Source: an uncultured Bacilli bacterium (GTDB lineage: Bacteria; Bacillota_I; Bacilli_A; RF39; UBA660). Taken from it: DNA of 44,376 nt. The DNA is taken from the NCBI GenBank assembly GCA_944363795.1, contig CALVVG010000004.1, forward strand, positions 1 to 44,376. The letters run 5' to 3'. The notes under the pieces were generated by a model that was not told where the DNA came from, did not search any database, and saw only the letters and a list, made by a program, of their open reading frames with translations. Position 1 is the stretch's first letter; each line of letters opens with the position of its first letter. Shown here in pieces: positions 16,821-24,846 of the stretch. A program made the position numbers and the translations under genes.

Positions 16821-17228
16821 ATGGATAATAAAAAGGGTTTTACATTAGTTGAATTACTAGGAGTAATAATAATATTAGGTTTAGTCATAACTATATCTTT
16901 TACAAGTATTAATGCTGTTAAAAAAAATTCTTTGAAAAAACTAGTAGAGACAAAAGAAAATGCTATAGTTCAAGCTGCTATTTTATATGGTCAAGATAAT
17001 CCTAATGTTTTAGTAGAAAATAGTGTTACAAATGATTGTCAAGGCAACCAATATTGTGCAAAGTTAACAGTAGAATTTTTAATTGAAAACAATTATATTG
17101 ATAGTGAATATATAAACAATGATAATGGTAAATATGATATGATTAATGATGTTACTGGTGAAAGTATGAGTAATCAAGAAGTATTAGTGTATCGCCAAAA
17201 TAATCGAATATATGCTAAACTTTTGTAA
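16821..17228 (+). CDS. Type IV prepilin-like protein (first)
   Basis: This 135-residue protein has a class III signal: a short basic leader, then G-F-T-L-V-E-L with Glu5 of the mature form, and a 20-residue hydrophobic helix. The peptide would be cut between Gly and Phe by a PilD-type peptidase. The globular part has a Cys pair (NDCQGNQYC) likely to be disulfide-bonded. It is placed oddly, between engB and der, without assembly ATPase, platform protein or peptidase in the window. ATG 16821 follows AGGTGA; the TTG one codon upstream is rejected. It may be a pseudopilin of a competence or secretion system encoded elsewhere. Confidence 0.82.
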   Translation: MDNKKGFTLVELLGVIIILGLVITISFTSINAVKKNSLKKLVETKENAIVQAAILYGQDNPNVLVENSVTNDCQGNQYCAKLTVEFLIENNYIDSEYINNDNGKYDMINDVTGESMSNQEVLVYRQNNRIYAKLL

Positions 17229-17243
17229 AGTAGGGTGATTTTT

Positions 17244-18548
17244 ATGCAAACTGTGTGTTTGATTGGTAAGCCAAATGTTGGAAAAAGTAGTATTTTTAAT
17301 CGGCTTTTAAAAGAAAAAAAAGCTATAATAATGGATACTCCTGGTATTACTAGAGATCGTATATATGGAACTTGCGAATATAAAAATAAAAAATTTCATT
17401 TAATAGATACTGGGGGAATCAGTTTAGAAAATGCTAGTTTTGATCAAGATATAATTATGCAAGCAGAAATAGCTATAGTTGAAGCTGATTTAATACTTTT
17501 TGTAGTCGATGGAATTAATGATTTAGATGCTACTGATTTATATATAAAAGAAATGTTACATAAAACTAAAAAAAGAGTAATTGTAGTAGTAAATAAAATA
17601 GATAATGTTAAAAGAAAAGAAAATATTTATAATTATTATGAGTTAGGGTTTAGTGAAATAGTTGGTATTAGTGCAGAACATAATTTAGGAATTAATGAAT
17701 TATTAGAATTAATAACTAATAATATTATAGAAGAAGAAGTAAGTGAAAATTCTAATGTTAAGTTTTGCATAATAGGAAGGCCAAATGTTGGAAAAAGTAG
17801 TTTAATAAATGCTTTATTAAATGAAAATAGGTCCATAGTAAGTGATGTTTCAGGAACTACTAGAGATGCAATTGATACTAATTTTAAATACAATCATCAA
17901 GAATTTACTGTAATTGATACAGCAGGAATGCGTAAAAAGGGCCGGATTTATGAAAATGTTGAAAAATATAGTCTAATTCGTAGTTTAAAAGCAATTGATC
18001 GTAGTGATGTTTGTGTAGTGGTAATTGATGCAAGTACAGGAATAATTGAGCATGATAAGCATATTGTTTCTTATGCAATAGATGCTGGTAAAGGCTTAGT
18101 TATAGCTGTTAATAAATGGGATACTATAAAAAATCCTAATCAAGATATAAAAACATGGCAAGAATTAATTAAGCATGAATTTCAATTTGTCCCATTTGCT
18201 AAAGTAGTATTTTTAAGTGCTTTAACCAAAAAAAGAATAACTACATTAATGCCAGCAGTTATTGAAGCATATGAAAATAATAGTAAAGAAATTAAGACAT
18301 CTTTATTAAATAATATAATTATGGAAGCTGTAAGTTTTCATGAACCACCATCATATAAAGGAAAAAGATTAAAAATTTATTTTGTTAGTCAAACAAGTAA
18401 TAAACCACCAAAATTTACATTTAATGTTAATGATAAAAAATTAGTACACTTTAGTTATGCAAGATATTTAGAAAATCAAATTAGAGCTAATGTTGATTTA
18501 ACTGGAACTCCTATTATCTTGCAATTTAAAAATAAGAGTGATGAATAA
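17244..18548 (+). CDS. der: Double GTPase Der (EngA)
   Basis: This 434-residue ribosome-assembly GTPase acts on the 50S subunit. It has two tandem G domains: the first P-loop GKPNVGKSS at residues 8-16 and the second GRPNVGKSS at about 178-186. The DTGG and DTAG switch motifs, NKID and NKWD are present, followed by a KH-like C-terminal domain (residues 350-434). Length matches the family. ATG 17244 is preferred because AGGGTGAT precedes it; a GTG three codons earlier lies in the ribosome site. Its stop codon lies inside the loop of a bidirectional terminator. Confidence 0.97.
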   Translation: MQTVCLIGKPNVGKSSIFNRLLKEKKAIIMDTPGITRDRIYGTCEYKNKKFHLIDTGGISLENASFDQDIIMQAEIAIVEADLILFVVDGINDLDATDLYIKEMLHKTKKRVIVVVNKIDNVKRKENIYNYYELGFSEIVGISAEHNLGINELLELITNNIIEEEVSENSNVKFCIIGRPNVGKSSLINALLNENRSIVSDVSGTTRDAIDTNFKYNHQEFTVIDTAGMRKKGRIYENVEKYSLIRSLKAIDRSDVCVVVIDASTGIIEHDKHIVSYAIDAGKGLVIAVNKWDTIKNPNQDIKTWQELIKHEFQFVPFAKVVFLSALTKKRITTLMPAVIEAYENNSKEIKTSLLNNIIMEAVSFHEPPSYKGKRLKIYFVSQTSNKPPKFTFNVNDKKLVHFSYARYLENQIRANVDLTGTPIILQFKNKSDE

Positions 18549-18563
18549 AACTCTTATTTTTTT
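18530..18563. terminator. Terminator between convergent genes
   Basis: AAATAAGAGT (18530-18539) pairs with ACTCTTATTT (18550-18559) and is followed by T. It overlaps the end of der and abuts the end of the opposite gene. Confidence 0.8.
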
Positions 18564-19339
18564 CTTAATCTTTTTAATTCTTCTAAATGAGCTAAATTAA
18601 TTGTAATATTATATTCTTCTTGAATTTGTTCGTTAATTTTAATATATTTTTTTCCAGAAATAATAAAGCTATATTTAGGAAAAAATTTTTGCCAAATATC
18701 TAAAGAAACGGAGCAATTGTTTGCTAAATCATAAACTATTTTTTTATCTAAATCTATTAAAACGGAATGTTCTAAATAGCCACAAAATGCTTGGGGAATA
18801 TAATAGTAAGCTCCATATAATTTCGGAAATTGATATAAAGCAGAGCTAGTTAAGTCATGACATTTTCTTTTTCTATCATCATAAGATAAAACATCAATAT
18901 CTAATATATTGGGAATCTTATTAATTAAAAAGTTACCATTTTTTGAATCTATGAAATAATTGTTATGAGGTAATATATTAAGACTATTAATTATATATAA
19001 ACCATGCATACTAATGTTAAATAAATCATAATCTATTTTCTTTTCATTAAAACTATCTATAGTTTGATGGGCTTCAATTAATTCTCCTTGGTAGTGATAA
19101 TTAAAGATATGTAAATATTTATATAAGTAGTTAATAGCATCTTTATTTTTACTATTTAAAATCATAATCATTAAAGCTTTTAAATTATAAATATTATCGT
19201 TCGTTTCGAATGGGGCTTTTATATTAAAATTATCCAAAAATTTTCCTGCTAATTTACTGTTATTATGTTTATTTATCATTTGTCTTGTATTATAATTATT
19301 AGTTAATTCTTTTATAGAATAGTCATTTAAATAAACCAT
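18554..19339 (-). CDS. Uncharacterised 261-residue protein under a consensus promoter
   Basis: I do not recognise this gene. The product is soluble and rich in Asn, Lys, Tyr and Ile. Notable parts are a KLYGAYYYIPQAFCGYLEHS stretch at about residues 174-193 with a Cys and two aromatic clusters, and a C-terminal helix of Lys, Leu and Arg. The ATG at 19339 is chosen because AAAGGAGA lies upstream; an upstream in-frame start would lie beyond the promoter. It is transcribed alone from a perfect TTGACA-17-TATAAT promoter whose -35 lies inside a palindrome, so repression by a dimeric regulator is likely. Confidence 0.72.
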   Translation of the reverse strand: MVYLNDYSIKELTNNYNTRQMINKHNNSKLAGKFLDNFNIKAPFETNDNIYNLKALMIMILNSKNKDAINYLYKYLHIFNYHYQGELIEAHQTIDSFNEKKIDYDLFNISMHGLYIINSLNILPHNNYFIDSKNGNFLINKIPNILDIDVLSYDDRKRKCHDLTSSALYQFPKLYGAYYYIPQAFCGYLEHSVLIDLDKKIVYDLANNCSVSLDIWQKFFPKYSFIISGKKYIKINEQIQEEYNITINLAHLEELKRLRKK

Positions 19340-19363
19340 TTTTATTTCTCCTTTGGTCCAAAT

Positions 19364-19399
19364 ATTATATATTTGTTTATTATGTTTGTCAAACATAAT
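19364..19399 (-). promoter_or_regulatory. Consensus sigma-A promoter with palindromic operator
   Basis: On the minus strand TTGACA (19392-19387), exactly 17 bases and TATAAT (19369-19364). ATTATGTTTG-T-CAAACATAAT (19379-19399) is a perfect 10-bp inverted repeat covering the -35. A further half-site ATTATGT lies at 19402-19408, next to the SpoVIF-like gene's -10. Confidence 0.75.
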
Positions 19400-19410
19400 T
19401 TATTATGTAG

Positions 19411-19418
19411 CATATAAT
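19411..19418 (+). promoter_or_regulatory. -10 element before SpoVIF-like gene
   Basis: CATATAAT lies 17 bases before the start. It fits a sigma-A -10 and also looks like the CAT-starting -10 of mother-cell sigma factors; no clear -35 was assigned. Confidence 0.4.
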
Positions 19419-19434
19419 ATGAAAGAGGTGGATA

Positions 19435-19677
19435 ATGAAGTTTGGAGATGATTTTTTTAAAAAAGTAGAGAAAAAAACAAAGGTAGATAAAAATACTATT
19501 ATCAGTTTAGCTCAAAAATTACAAAATGGTAATATGAAAGATGAAAATACATTAAGGGAAGTAATCGATACTTTAAGTAAAATGACTGGTAAAAAAGTAA
19601 CTAAGGAACAAAGTGATAAAATAATTAGTAAAATAGTATCTGATAAAGTTCCTAAAGACGTTGATAAGATGTTTTGA
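19435..19677 (+). CDS. Stage VI sporulation protein F-like
   Basis: This 80-residue protein matches the SpoVIF pattern: DFFKKVEKKTKV at the start, then a helical stretch (LAQKLQNGNMKDENTLREVI), and a TGKKVTKEQSDKIISKIVSDKVP end. In Bacillus this protein is needed for late spore coat and resistance. It is soluble, highly charged and of family length (about 85). GAGGTGG precedes the ATG. It is divergent from the hypothetical gene at 19339 and shares its palindromic control region. Its presence supports a sporulation programme. Confidence 0.8.
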   Translation: MKFGDDFFKKVEKKTKVDKNTIISLAQKLQNGNMKDENTLREVIDTLSKMTGKKVTKEQSDKIISKIVSDKVPKDVDKMF

Positions 19678-19682
19678 TGCAT

Positions 19683-19712
19683 TTGACAGAAATTAATAAT
19701 ATATGATAAAAT
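19683..19712 (+). promoter_or_regulatory. Sigma-A promoter of gene at 19740
   Basis: TTGACA (19683-19688), an 18-base spacer and TAAAAT (19707-19712) with a preceding TGA (extended -10). Confidence 0.75.
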
Positions 19713-19737
19713 AATCTCTTCGCTAAAGGAGGAGATT
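19713..19737 (+). promoter_or_regulatory. Hairpin hiding the ribosome binding site
   Basis: AATCTCTTC (19713-19721) pairs with GAGGAGATT (19729-19737), nine pairs with one G-T, and covers the GGAGG before ATG 19740. In transcripts from the near promoter most of the 5' arm would be missing. Confidence 0.5.
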
Positions 19738-19739
19738 GT

Positions 19740-20288
19740 ATGAAAAAAAGTGAAGTACAAAAACATTTTTTAGCTTTAATGAAAAGACCAGGAGATTATT
19801 TATTTATTGATATTTCTCAATTGGATATAGCCAACGGTTATAAACCAAGCACATTAATGGAAATTGACGGATTTACAATGTATTTTACAAAAGAAGAAAT
19901 AATGGCATCAATTAAAAGAGCTAACATTGCTGATGCTGATTATTTACATGGAAAATTAGTTATTCAAGATAATCAAAAACATAATCCATTAGAAGTCGTT
20001 GACAAAGACTTATTTATAAATTTTCGTGTAGATACTTATTTAGAAAGTAAAGTAAATAATAAAGAAATATTTAATAAAATAATTAATAAATTTATGGGAA
20101 TAACTAAAGATAATAATTTAGTTAAGTTATTAAAAAAAAGTTTAGAAAATTCTGATTTAAATACAGTTATTGAAATATTAGATGGTATGAATTATTTAGA
20201 TCAAAGAAAATTTGTAATTTTTTTATTAGATTTAAGAAATAAGGAAAGAGAATTAGAAAAACAATTAGTACGTGATAAAACAGTTTAA
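19740..20288 (+). CDS. Uncharacterised 182-residue protein
   Basis: I do not recognise this gene. The product is soluble. The first ~90 residues have alternating strand pattern (YLFIDISQLD, EIDGFTMYFT), and the last ~70 are helical and charged. It has a strong ribosome site (AAAGGAGGAG) and its own promoter. It ends in an intrinsic terminator overlapping its last codons. It has no Cys, so metal or disulfide roles are unlikely. It follows the SpoVIF-like gene but is probably expressed independently. Confidence 0.7.
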   Translation: MKKSEVQKHFLALMKRPGDYLFIDISQLDIANGYKPSTLMEIDGFTMYFTKEEIMASIKRANIADADYLHGKLVIQDNQKHNPLEVVDKDLFINFRVDTYLESKVNNKEIFNKIINKFMGITKDNNLVKLLKKSLENSDLNTVIEILDGMNYLDQRKFVIFLLDLRNKERELEKQLVRDKTV

Positions 20289-20302
20289 AACTGTTTTTTT
20301 TT
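20277..20302 (+). terminator. Intrinsic terminator
   Basis: AAAACAGT pairs with ACTGTTTT around a TTAAA loop, with five further T after it. It begins inside the last codons of the preceding gene. Confidence 0.8.
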
Positions 20303-20380
20303 GTCAAATATTGCCAATTTTACTGAAAAATCAATAATAAATAAAAATTTGTATTATAATATTAGTTAGGGAGATAAATT

Positions 20381-21532
20381 ATGTTTAAGAAAAATAATAA
20401 AATAGATACTAATGGTTTAAATGAAATTATTTATCTAAGTAAAAATATATTAAAATTATTATTTATTGTGCTTATAATTAGCATAATTTTATGTATGGTT
20501 TTATTATTTCGAGAATTAGGTATATTTAAATTTATTGGTAATGTTTTAAAAGTATTGTCACCATTATTTATTGGATTTGTTGTTGCTTGGTTATTTGCTC
20601 CATTGGTTAATAAAATGACTAAAAAAGGAATGTCAAGAATTTTAGCATCAATTATAGTTTATATTATATTTGTTTTATTTTTGGTAGTATTTTTTAGAAT
20701 ATTTATTCCTATTATTTATAATGAATTAAATGAACTTATTAAAACTTTACCTGGAATAATTAATAAAATTACTAATTTTATTGATGAAGTATTTGCCAAA
20801 ATAGATGCTCCGGGGGTTGATATAGAAGGAATAAAAGATAATATCTTAGATGCTATAACTGATTATGGTAATAATATATCCAGTAATTTTCCTACAATGA
20901 TCGTTAGTGTTATGAGTAATTTATTTAGCGGTTTAGGTAGTATTTTCTTTGGTTTAATAATTGGTTTATATATGCTATTTGATTTTGATAATGTAACTGT
21001 ATTATGTTTAAAATTAATTCCTAAAAAACATCAAATGGAAATAGCTGAGTTATTAGAAAATATTGGTAAAGAAGTACGTAAATGTGTAAATGGTACTTTA
21101 TTAGTAGCATGTATGGTTTTTATTTGTGATACGATTGGTTTTTCTATTATTGGTTTAAAATCAGCTTTATTATTTGGTTTGTTTTGTGGCATAACTGATT
21201 TAATTCCTTATATTGGACCATATATTGGAACTGCTGTAGCAACAATTGTAGGTTTGACTCAAAGTCCTTTAATTGGGATTGGAGTTTTGATAATTGCCAT
21301 AATTGTTCAACTTATTGAAAGTTATATTTTACAGCCAGTAGTTATGAGCAGAGCAACAAATTTACATCCGGTTACTATTATTTGTGGCTTATTAATATTT
21401 GGTCATTTTTTTGGAATAATTGGAATGATACTAGCTACTCCAATAATGTCTATTTTTAAAGTTATTTGGCATTTTTTCTTGCAAAAATCTAATTTATTTC
21501 AAGAAAAACAATTTGAAATTATTGAAGAATAA
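20381..21532 (+). CDS. AI-2E family transporter (YtvI/PerM-like permease)
   Basis: This 383-residue integral membrane protein has about seven or eight hydrophobic segments in the AI-2E/PerM layout. A pair of N-terminal membrane segments is followed by an amphipathic region (residues 125-175). A cluster of membrane segments then carries the PYIGPYIGTAVATIVG motif, and the C terminus has GHFFGIIGMILATPI, the family signature. Members export small molecules or ions; the substrate of this one is unknown. TATAAT at 20355-20360 and GGGAGAT precede the start. Its last codons contain the -35 of the T-box promoter. Confidence 0.87.
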   Translation: MFKKNNKIDTNGLNEIIYLSKNILKLLFIVLIISIILCMVLLFRELGIFKFIGNVLKVLSPLFIGFVVAWLFAPLVNKMTKKGMSRILASIIVYIIFVLFLVVFFRIFIPIIYNELNELIKTLPGIINKITNFIDEVFAKIDAPGVDIEGIKDNILDAITDYGNNISSNFPTMIVSVMSNLFSGLGSIFFGLIIGLYMLFDFDNVTVLCLKLIPKKHQMEIAELLENIGKEVRKCVNGTLLVACMVFICDTIGFSIIGLKSALLFGLFCGITDLIPYIGPYIGTAVATIVGLTQSPLIGIGVLIIAIIVQLIESYILQPVVMSRATNLHPVTIICGLLIFGHFFGIIGMILATPIMSIFKVIWHFFLQKSNLFQEKQFEIIEE

Positions 21533-21550
21533 AGTAATTTATGATATATT
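21522..21550 (+). promoter_or_regulatory. Promoter of the T-box operon
   Basis: TTGAAG (21522-21527), 17 bases and TATATT (21545-21550). The -35 lies inside the end of the permease gene. Confidence 0.65.
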
Positions 21551-21740
21551 AAAAAAGTAATTGATGAAAAAAGATTTTAAATAAATTATTTTTTAAAAGA
21601 GAGTTAGTGGTTGGTGGAAACTAATAAAAATATTATTTAATGCTACTTTTAGAGATTAATCGTTAATCGCGTTAAGATAATTAAGAAAAATAAAGGATGG
21701 TACCGTGCAATAGCACTCCTTGGGAACATCCTTTTTATAT
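21551..21740 (+). promoter_or_regulatory. T-box riboswitch, alanine specifier
   Basis: The leader carries the stem I signature around 21600-21625 (AGAGAGTTAGTGG..TTGGTGG), a GCT triplet at 21642-21644 that suits tRNA-Ala, and the T-box core GGATGGTACCG at 21695-21705. Its 5' half can pair with the CTCCTT downstream (antiterminator) or with CATCCTTTTT at 21728-21737 (terminator). Uncharged tRNA-Ala would turn on the downstream kinase and alaS genes, in keeping with the operon content. Confidence 0.92.
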
Positions 21741-21759
21741 GTAATGAAGGAGGAATTTG

Positions 21760-22305
21760 ATGAAAATCTTTATTGTTGGAGGAAAAAGTGGTAGTGGCAA
21801 AGGTGAAGTTGCTAAAATGATTGAAGAATTTTATATTTATAAATTAAAAAAATGTGTTATTACAGAGTATAGTAAATATTTAAAAGATTTTGCTAAAGAA
21901 TTAACTGATTGGGATGGTATAAGTAAAAATAAACCACGAGATTTTTTACAAAGCTTTGGTTCAAAAATAAGAGAATATGATAAATATTTTTTTACAAAAA
22001 GAATGATAGAAGATATAAATATTTATAAAATTGCTGGAATTGATATTGTTATTATAGCAGATGCAAGAATGCCAGAAGAATTTGAAGAAATGAAAGAAAA
22101 CTATGATAATGTTTATAGTATTTTAGTTGAAAATCAATTTTCTTTAAGCAAATTAACAATTGAACAACAAGCTCATATTACTGAAACTGCTTTAGAAAAT
22201 TATAATGAATTTGATATTACTTTTGCTAATGATGATTTAAATTCATTAAAAAATAAAATTTTTAAATATTTAGAAGGAGTAGAAAATGAAAAAACTAACG
22301 AGTAA
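21760..22305 (+). CDS. P-loop nucleotide kinase-like protein
   Basis: This 181-residue protein has an N-terminal Walker A GGKSGSGKGE (residues 7-16), an internal DARMPEEFEEM region and an HITETALE helix. The pattern resembles deoxynucleoside monophosphate kinases of phages and dephospho-CoA kinase-like P-loop proteins. Its substrate is not readable. It lies between the alanine T-box and alaS and overlaps alaS by 20 bases, so it is induced by alanine starvation along with alaS. The ATG at 21760 is chosen after GGAGGAA; the TTG one codon upstream is rejected. Confidence 0.7.
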   Translation: MKIFIVGGKSGSGKGEVAKMIEEFYIYKLKKCVITEYSKYLKDFAKELTDWDGISKNKPRDFLQSFGSKIREYDKYFFTKRMIEDINIYKIAGIDIVIIADARMPEEFEEMKENYDNVYSILVENQFSLSKLTIEQQAHITETALENYNEFDITFANDDLNSLKNKIFKYLEGVENEKTNE

Positions 22306-24070
22306 AGAAGTAAGAAATTTTTATTTGAATTTTTTTGAAAGTCATAATCATACGATAATTCCATCGGCATCTATTGTACCAGAAAATGATCCTACAGTAT
22401 TGTTTACTACTGCTGGAATGCATCCATTAGTGCCATATTTACTAGGAGAAAAACATCCAGCAGGAAATAGGTTATGTGATGTTCAAAAGTGCATTAGAAC
22501 TAGTGATATAGAAGATGTTGGTGATGCTTCTCATTTAACTTTTTTTGAAATGTTAGGTAATTGGTCTTTAGGTGATTATTTTAAAGAAGAAGCAATTAAA
22601 ATGAGTTATGAATTTTTGACTAGCCCTAATTATTTAAATATTCCCAAAGAAAAACTATATTTTACTTGCTTTGCTGGAGATGAAACGGCACCTCGTGATG
22701 AAGAATCTTATAATATATGGCATAGTTTAGGTGTGGCGGAAGACCATTTATTTTATTTACCTAAAGAACATAATTTTTGGATTTTAGGAAGTGGAATTGG
22801 ACCTTGTGGACCAGATTCTGAAATGTTTTATGATACTGGTAAACCTAAATGTAGTGAAAAATGTGATCCATCATGTGATTGTGGCAAATATTTAGAAATT
22901 TGGAACGATGTTTTTATGGAATATTATCGTGATGAAGATGGTAAATTAACTAAACTTAAGCAACAAAATGTTGATACTGGTATGGGACTTGAAAGAATAA
23001 TTACAGTTTTAAATGGTTATGAATCAGTATATGATACCGATATTTTTCAAAATTTAAAAGAAAAATTAGAACAATTATCGAATAAAAAATATGAAGATAA
23101 TAAAAAAAGTTTTCGTATTATAATGGATCATGTTAGAACATCAACCTTTATTTTAGGTGATGATCATGGAATTACCCCTTCCAATATTGGAGCTGGTTAT
23201 GTTTTAAGAAGACTTATTAGAAGAGCTATAAGACATTTAAGAAAATTAGATTTAATGGAAGATTCTTTAATGAAATTAGCTAATGTAGTAATTGAAGATT
23301 ATCAAGATATATATCATGAATTAGGAAAAAATAAAGATTTTATAATTACGGAATTAGAAAAAGAAGGAGTTAAATTTGGTAAAACTATTAAAGATGGTGA
23401 AAAATTATTTTATAAAGTAATTAAACACTTGGATAACGATACGATTAGTGGCGAAGATGCATTCAAATTATTTGATACTTTTGGTTTCCCTTTAGAAATG
23501 ACTGAAGAGTTAGCAAAAGAAAATAATTTAAATGTTGATACAAAAGGTTTTGCCGAAAAATTTAAGGAACATCAAGAAAAATCTCGAACAATTGATGCCG
23601 GTTCATTTAAAGGAGGATTGGCAGATAATTCTTATGAATCTACTAAATATCATACATTAGCCCATATCATGTTAGCAGCATTGCAACAAATGTATGGACC
23701 AGATATTGTTCAAAAAGGATGTAACATTACTAGTGAAAGAATAAGGTTTGATTTCAACTTGAATCATAAAATGACAGATGATGAAAAAAAGACTTTAACA
23801 AATATAGTAAACGAAAAGATTCAAGAAGGTATTCCAGTTACAATGGAAGAAATGCCTTATGAAGAAGCTAAAGAAAAAGGTGCTCATGGTACTTTTGAAG
23901 ATAAATATGGTAGTATTGTTAAAGTTTATTCCATAGGAAATTTTTCTAAAGAAATTTGTGGTGGCCCTCATGTAAAAAATACTAATGAATTAGGTAAATT
24001 TAGAATAATTAAAGAAGAATCATCTTCTGCTGGTGTTAGAAGAATGAAAGCAATATTAGAAAATAATTAA
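22286..24070 (+). CDS. alaS: Short alanyl-tRNA synthetase lacking the C-Ala domain
   Basis: At 594 residues this enzyme is much shorter than usual AlaRS (about 870). The catalytic domain has FTTAGM, FFEMLGNWSLGDYF and the MDTGMG-like VDTGMGLERI motif. The tRNA-recognition helices (GYVLRRLIRRAIRHLR) and the editing domain are complete, with zinc/editing residues His456, His460, Cys558 and His562. The protein stops just after editing, so the C-terminal dimerisation and elbow-binding C-Ala domain is absent. It ends cleanly with a stop and terminator, so it is a natural short form and not a broken gene. It charges tRNA-Ala and is regulated by the upstream T-box. Confidence 0.93.
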   Translation: MKKLTSKEVRNFYLNFFESHNHTIIPSASIVPENDPTVLFTTAGMHPLVPYLLGEKHPAGNRLCDVQKCIRTSDIEDVGDASHLTFFEMLGNWSLGDYFKEEAIKMSYEFLTSPNYLNIPKEKLYFTCFAGDETAPRDEESYNIWHSLGVAEDHLFYLPKEHNFWILGSGIGPCGPDSEMFYDTGKPKCSEKCDPSCDCGKYLEIWNDVFMEYYRDEDGKLTKLKQQNVDTGMGLERIITVLNGYESVYDTDIFQNLKEKLEQLSNKKYEDNKKSFRIIMDHVRTSTFILGDDHGITPSNIGAGYVLRRLIRRAIRHLRKLDLMEDSLMKLANVVIEDYQDIYHELGKNKDFIITELEKEGVKFGKTIKDGEKLFYKVIKHLDNDTISGEDAFKLFDTFGFPLEMTEELAKENNLNVDTKGFAEKFKEHQEKSRTIDAGSFKGGLADNSYESTKYHTLAHIMLAALQQMYGPDIVQKGCNITSERIRFDFNLNHKMTDDEKKTLTNIVNEKIQEGIPVTMEEMPYEEAKEKGAHGTFEDKYGSIVKVYSIGNFSKEICGGPHVKNTNELGKFRIIKEESSSAGVRRMKAILENN

Positions 24071-24093
24071 CTTAATATAATACTTAATATAAT
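24070..24093 (+). repeat. 12-bp tandem duplication with two -10-like boxes
   Basis: The 12 bases at 24070-24081 are repeated directly at 24082-24093, and each unit contains TATAAT. Confidence 0.8.
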
Positions 24094-24103
24094 ACAGTTT
24101 AGT

Positions 24104-24131
24104 AATATCCATTATGGTATTGCTTTTTTTT
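24104..24131 (+). terminator. alaS terminator, overlapping a decayed T-run promoter
   Basis: AATATC (24104-24109) pairs with GGTATT (24116-24121, one G-T) and is followed by GC and eight T. The T run and the following leader match the T-run promoters of the type I surface genes, but the -10 is missing. Confidence 0.65.
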
Positions 24132-24155
24132 ATGGGGAAAATTAGAGGTATGCTC

Positions 24156-24734
24156 ATGAAAAAAATAATAATAATAGGAATAACTATATTAACAATAATA
24201 TCAATAAGTGGTTATAAATATTTAGTAAATAAAGAAGAAAAAATAAATATAATAAAACCTAAAGATAATTTAAAAAATACTAATATATTAACAATGATGT
24301 TAGAAAATGAATCTGGAGTATATGAAGAAACAAATGCTAGTGAGTGGCCGACTGATGGTTATGTATTTAATGAAGTTTTAAGTAAATGCGAAAATGGTGG
24401 AATACTAAGTTGGGATAATGATACTAAAAAAGTAGTAATACAGTCAAATAAATCTGATAAATGTTATGTTTATTTTGATAAAGTTAATATAATAAATTTT
24501 ACTATTGATGCAGTGCAATATAGTGCGGAAAAAGATATGACATGGAAAGATTGGTTATCTAGTAAATATAATGTTGATAATTATAAGCAACACTGTACAA
24601 CTGATTATATAACTGGGCATGGAATTGTAGCATATTCTGGTAAAAATTTGGTAAGTGTATCAGAAATAATTTTGGAAAATAATAATTATATACATGCTAC
24701 AGGAGTCTTTTTAGAACCATGTGGACTATTATAA
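24156..24734 (+). CDS. Type I anchor surface protein with a different C-terminal module
   Basis: This 192-residue protein shares the membrane anchor and type I module of the genes at 123 and 40318: TMMLENESG, NASEWPTDGYVFNE, SKCENGG and DKCYVYFD. After that it changes to a short module starting INFTIDAVQYSAEKDMTWKDW, with two Cys (KQHC and EPC), and lacks the YYHDG/lectin part. It resembles a short domain used repeatedly on gut Bacillota surface proteins, recalled and not verified. ATG 24156 follows AGAGG. The upstream leader is homologous to the T-run promoters but has lost TATAAT, so this copy may be silent or read through from alaS. Confidence 0.68.
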   Translation: MKKIIIIGITILTIISISGYKYLVNKEEKINIIKPKDNLKNTNILTMMLENESGVYEETNASEWPTDGYVFNEVLSKCENGGILSWDNDTKKVVIQSNKSDKCYVYFDKVNIINFTIDAVQYSAEKDMTWKDWLSSKYNVDNYKQHCTTDYITGHGIVAYSGKNLVSVSEIILENNNYIHATGVFLEPCGLL

Positions 24735-24779
24735 TTAATAAAACATGTATGATTTTTTGCCTAAGTTCCTAATTAATCA

Positions 24780-24809
24780 TTGACATTTAATAAAAATTTT
24801 TTATATAAT
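24780..24809 (+). promoter_or_regulatory. Sigma-A promoter of the acyl-CoA ligase
   Basis: Perfect TTGACA (24780-24785), an 18-base spacer and perfect TATAAT (24804-24809). Confidence 0.88.
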
Positions 24810-24846
24810 TTATTTGTATAAATTTATTTGAAAATGTGGAGGAAAA

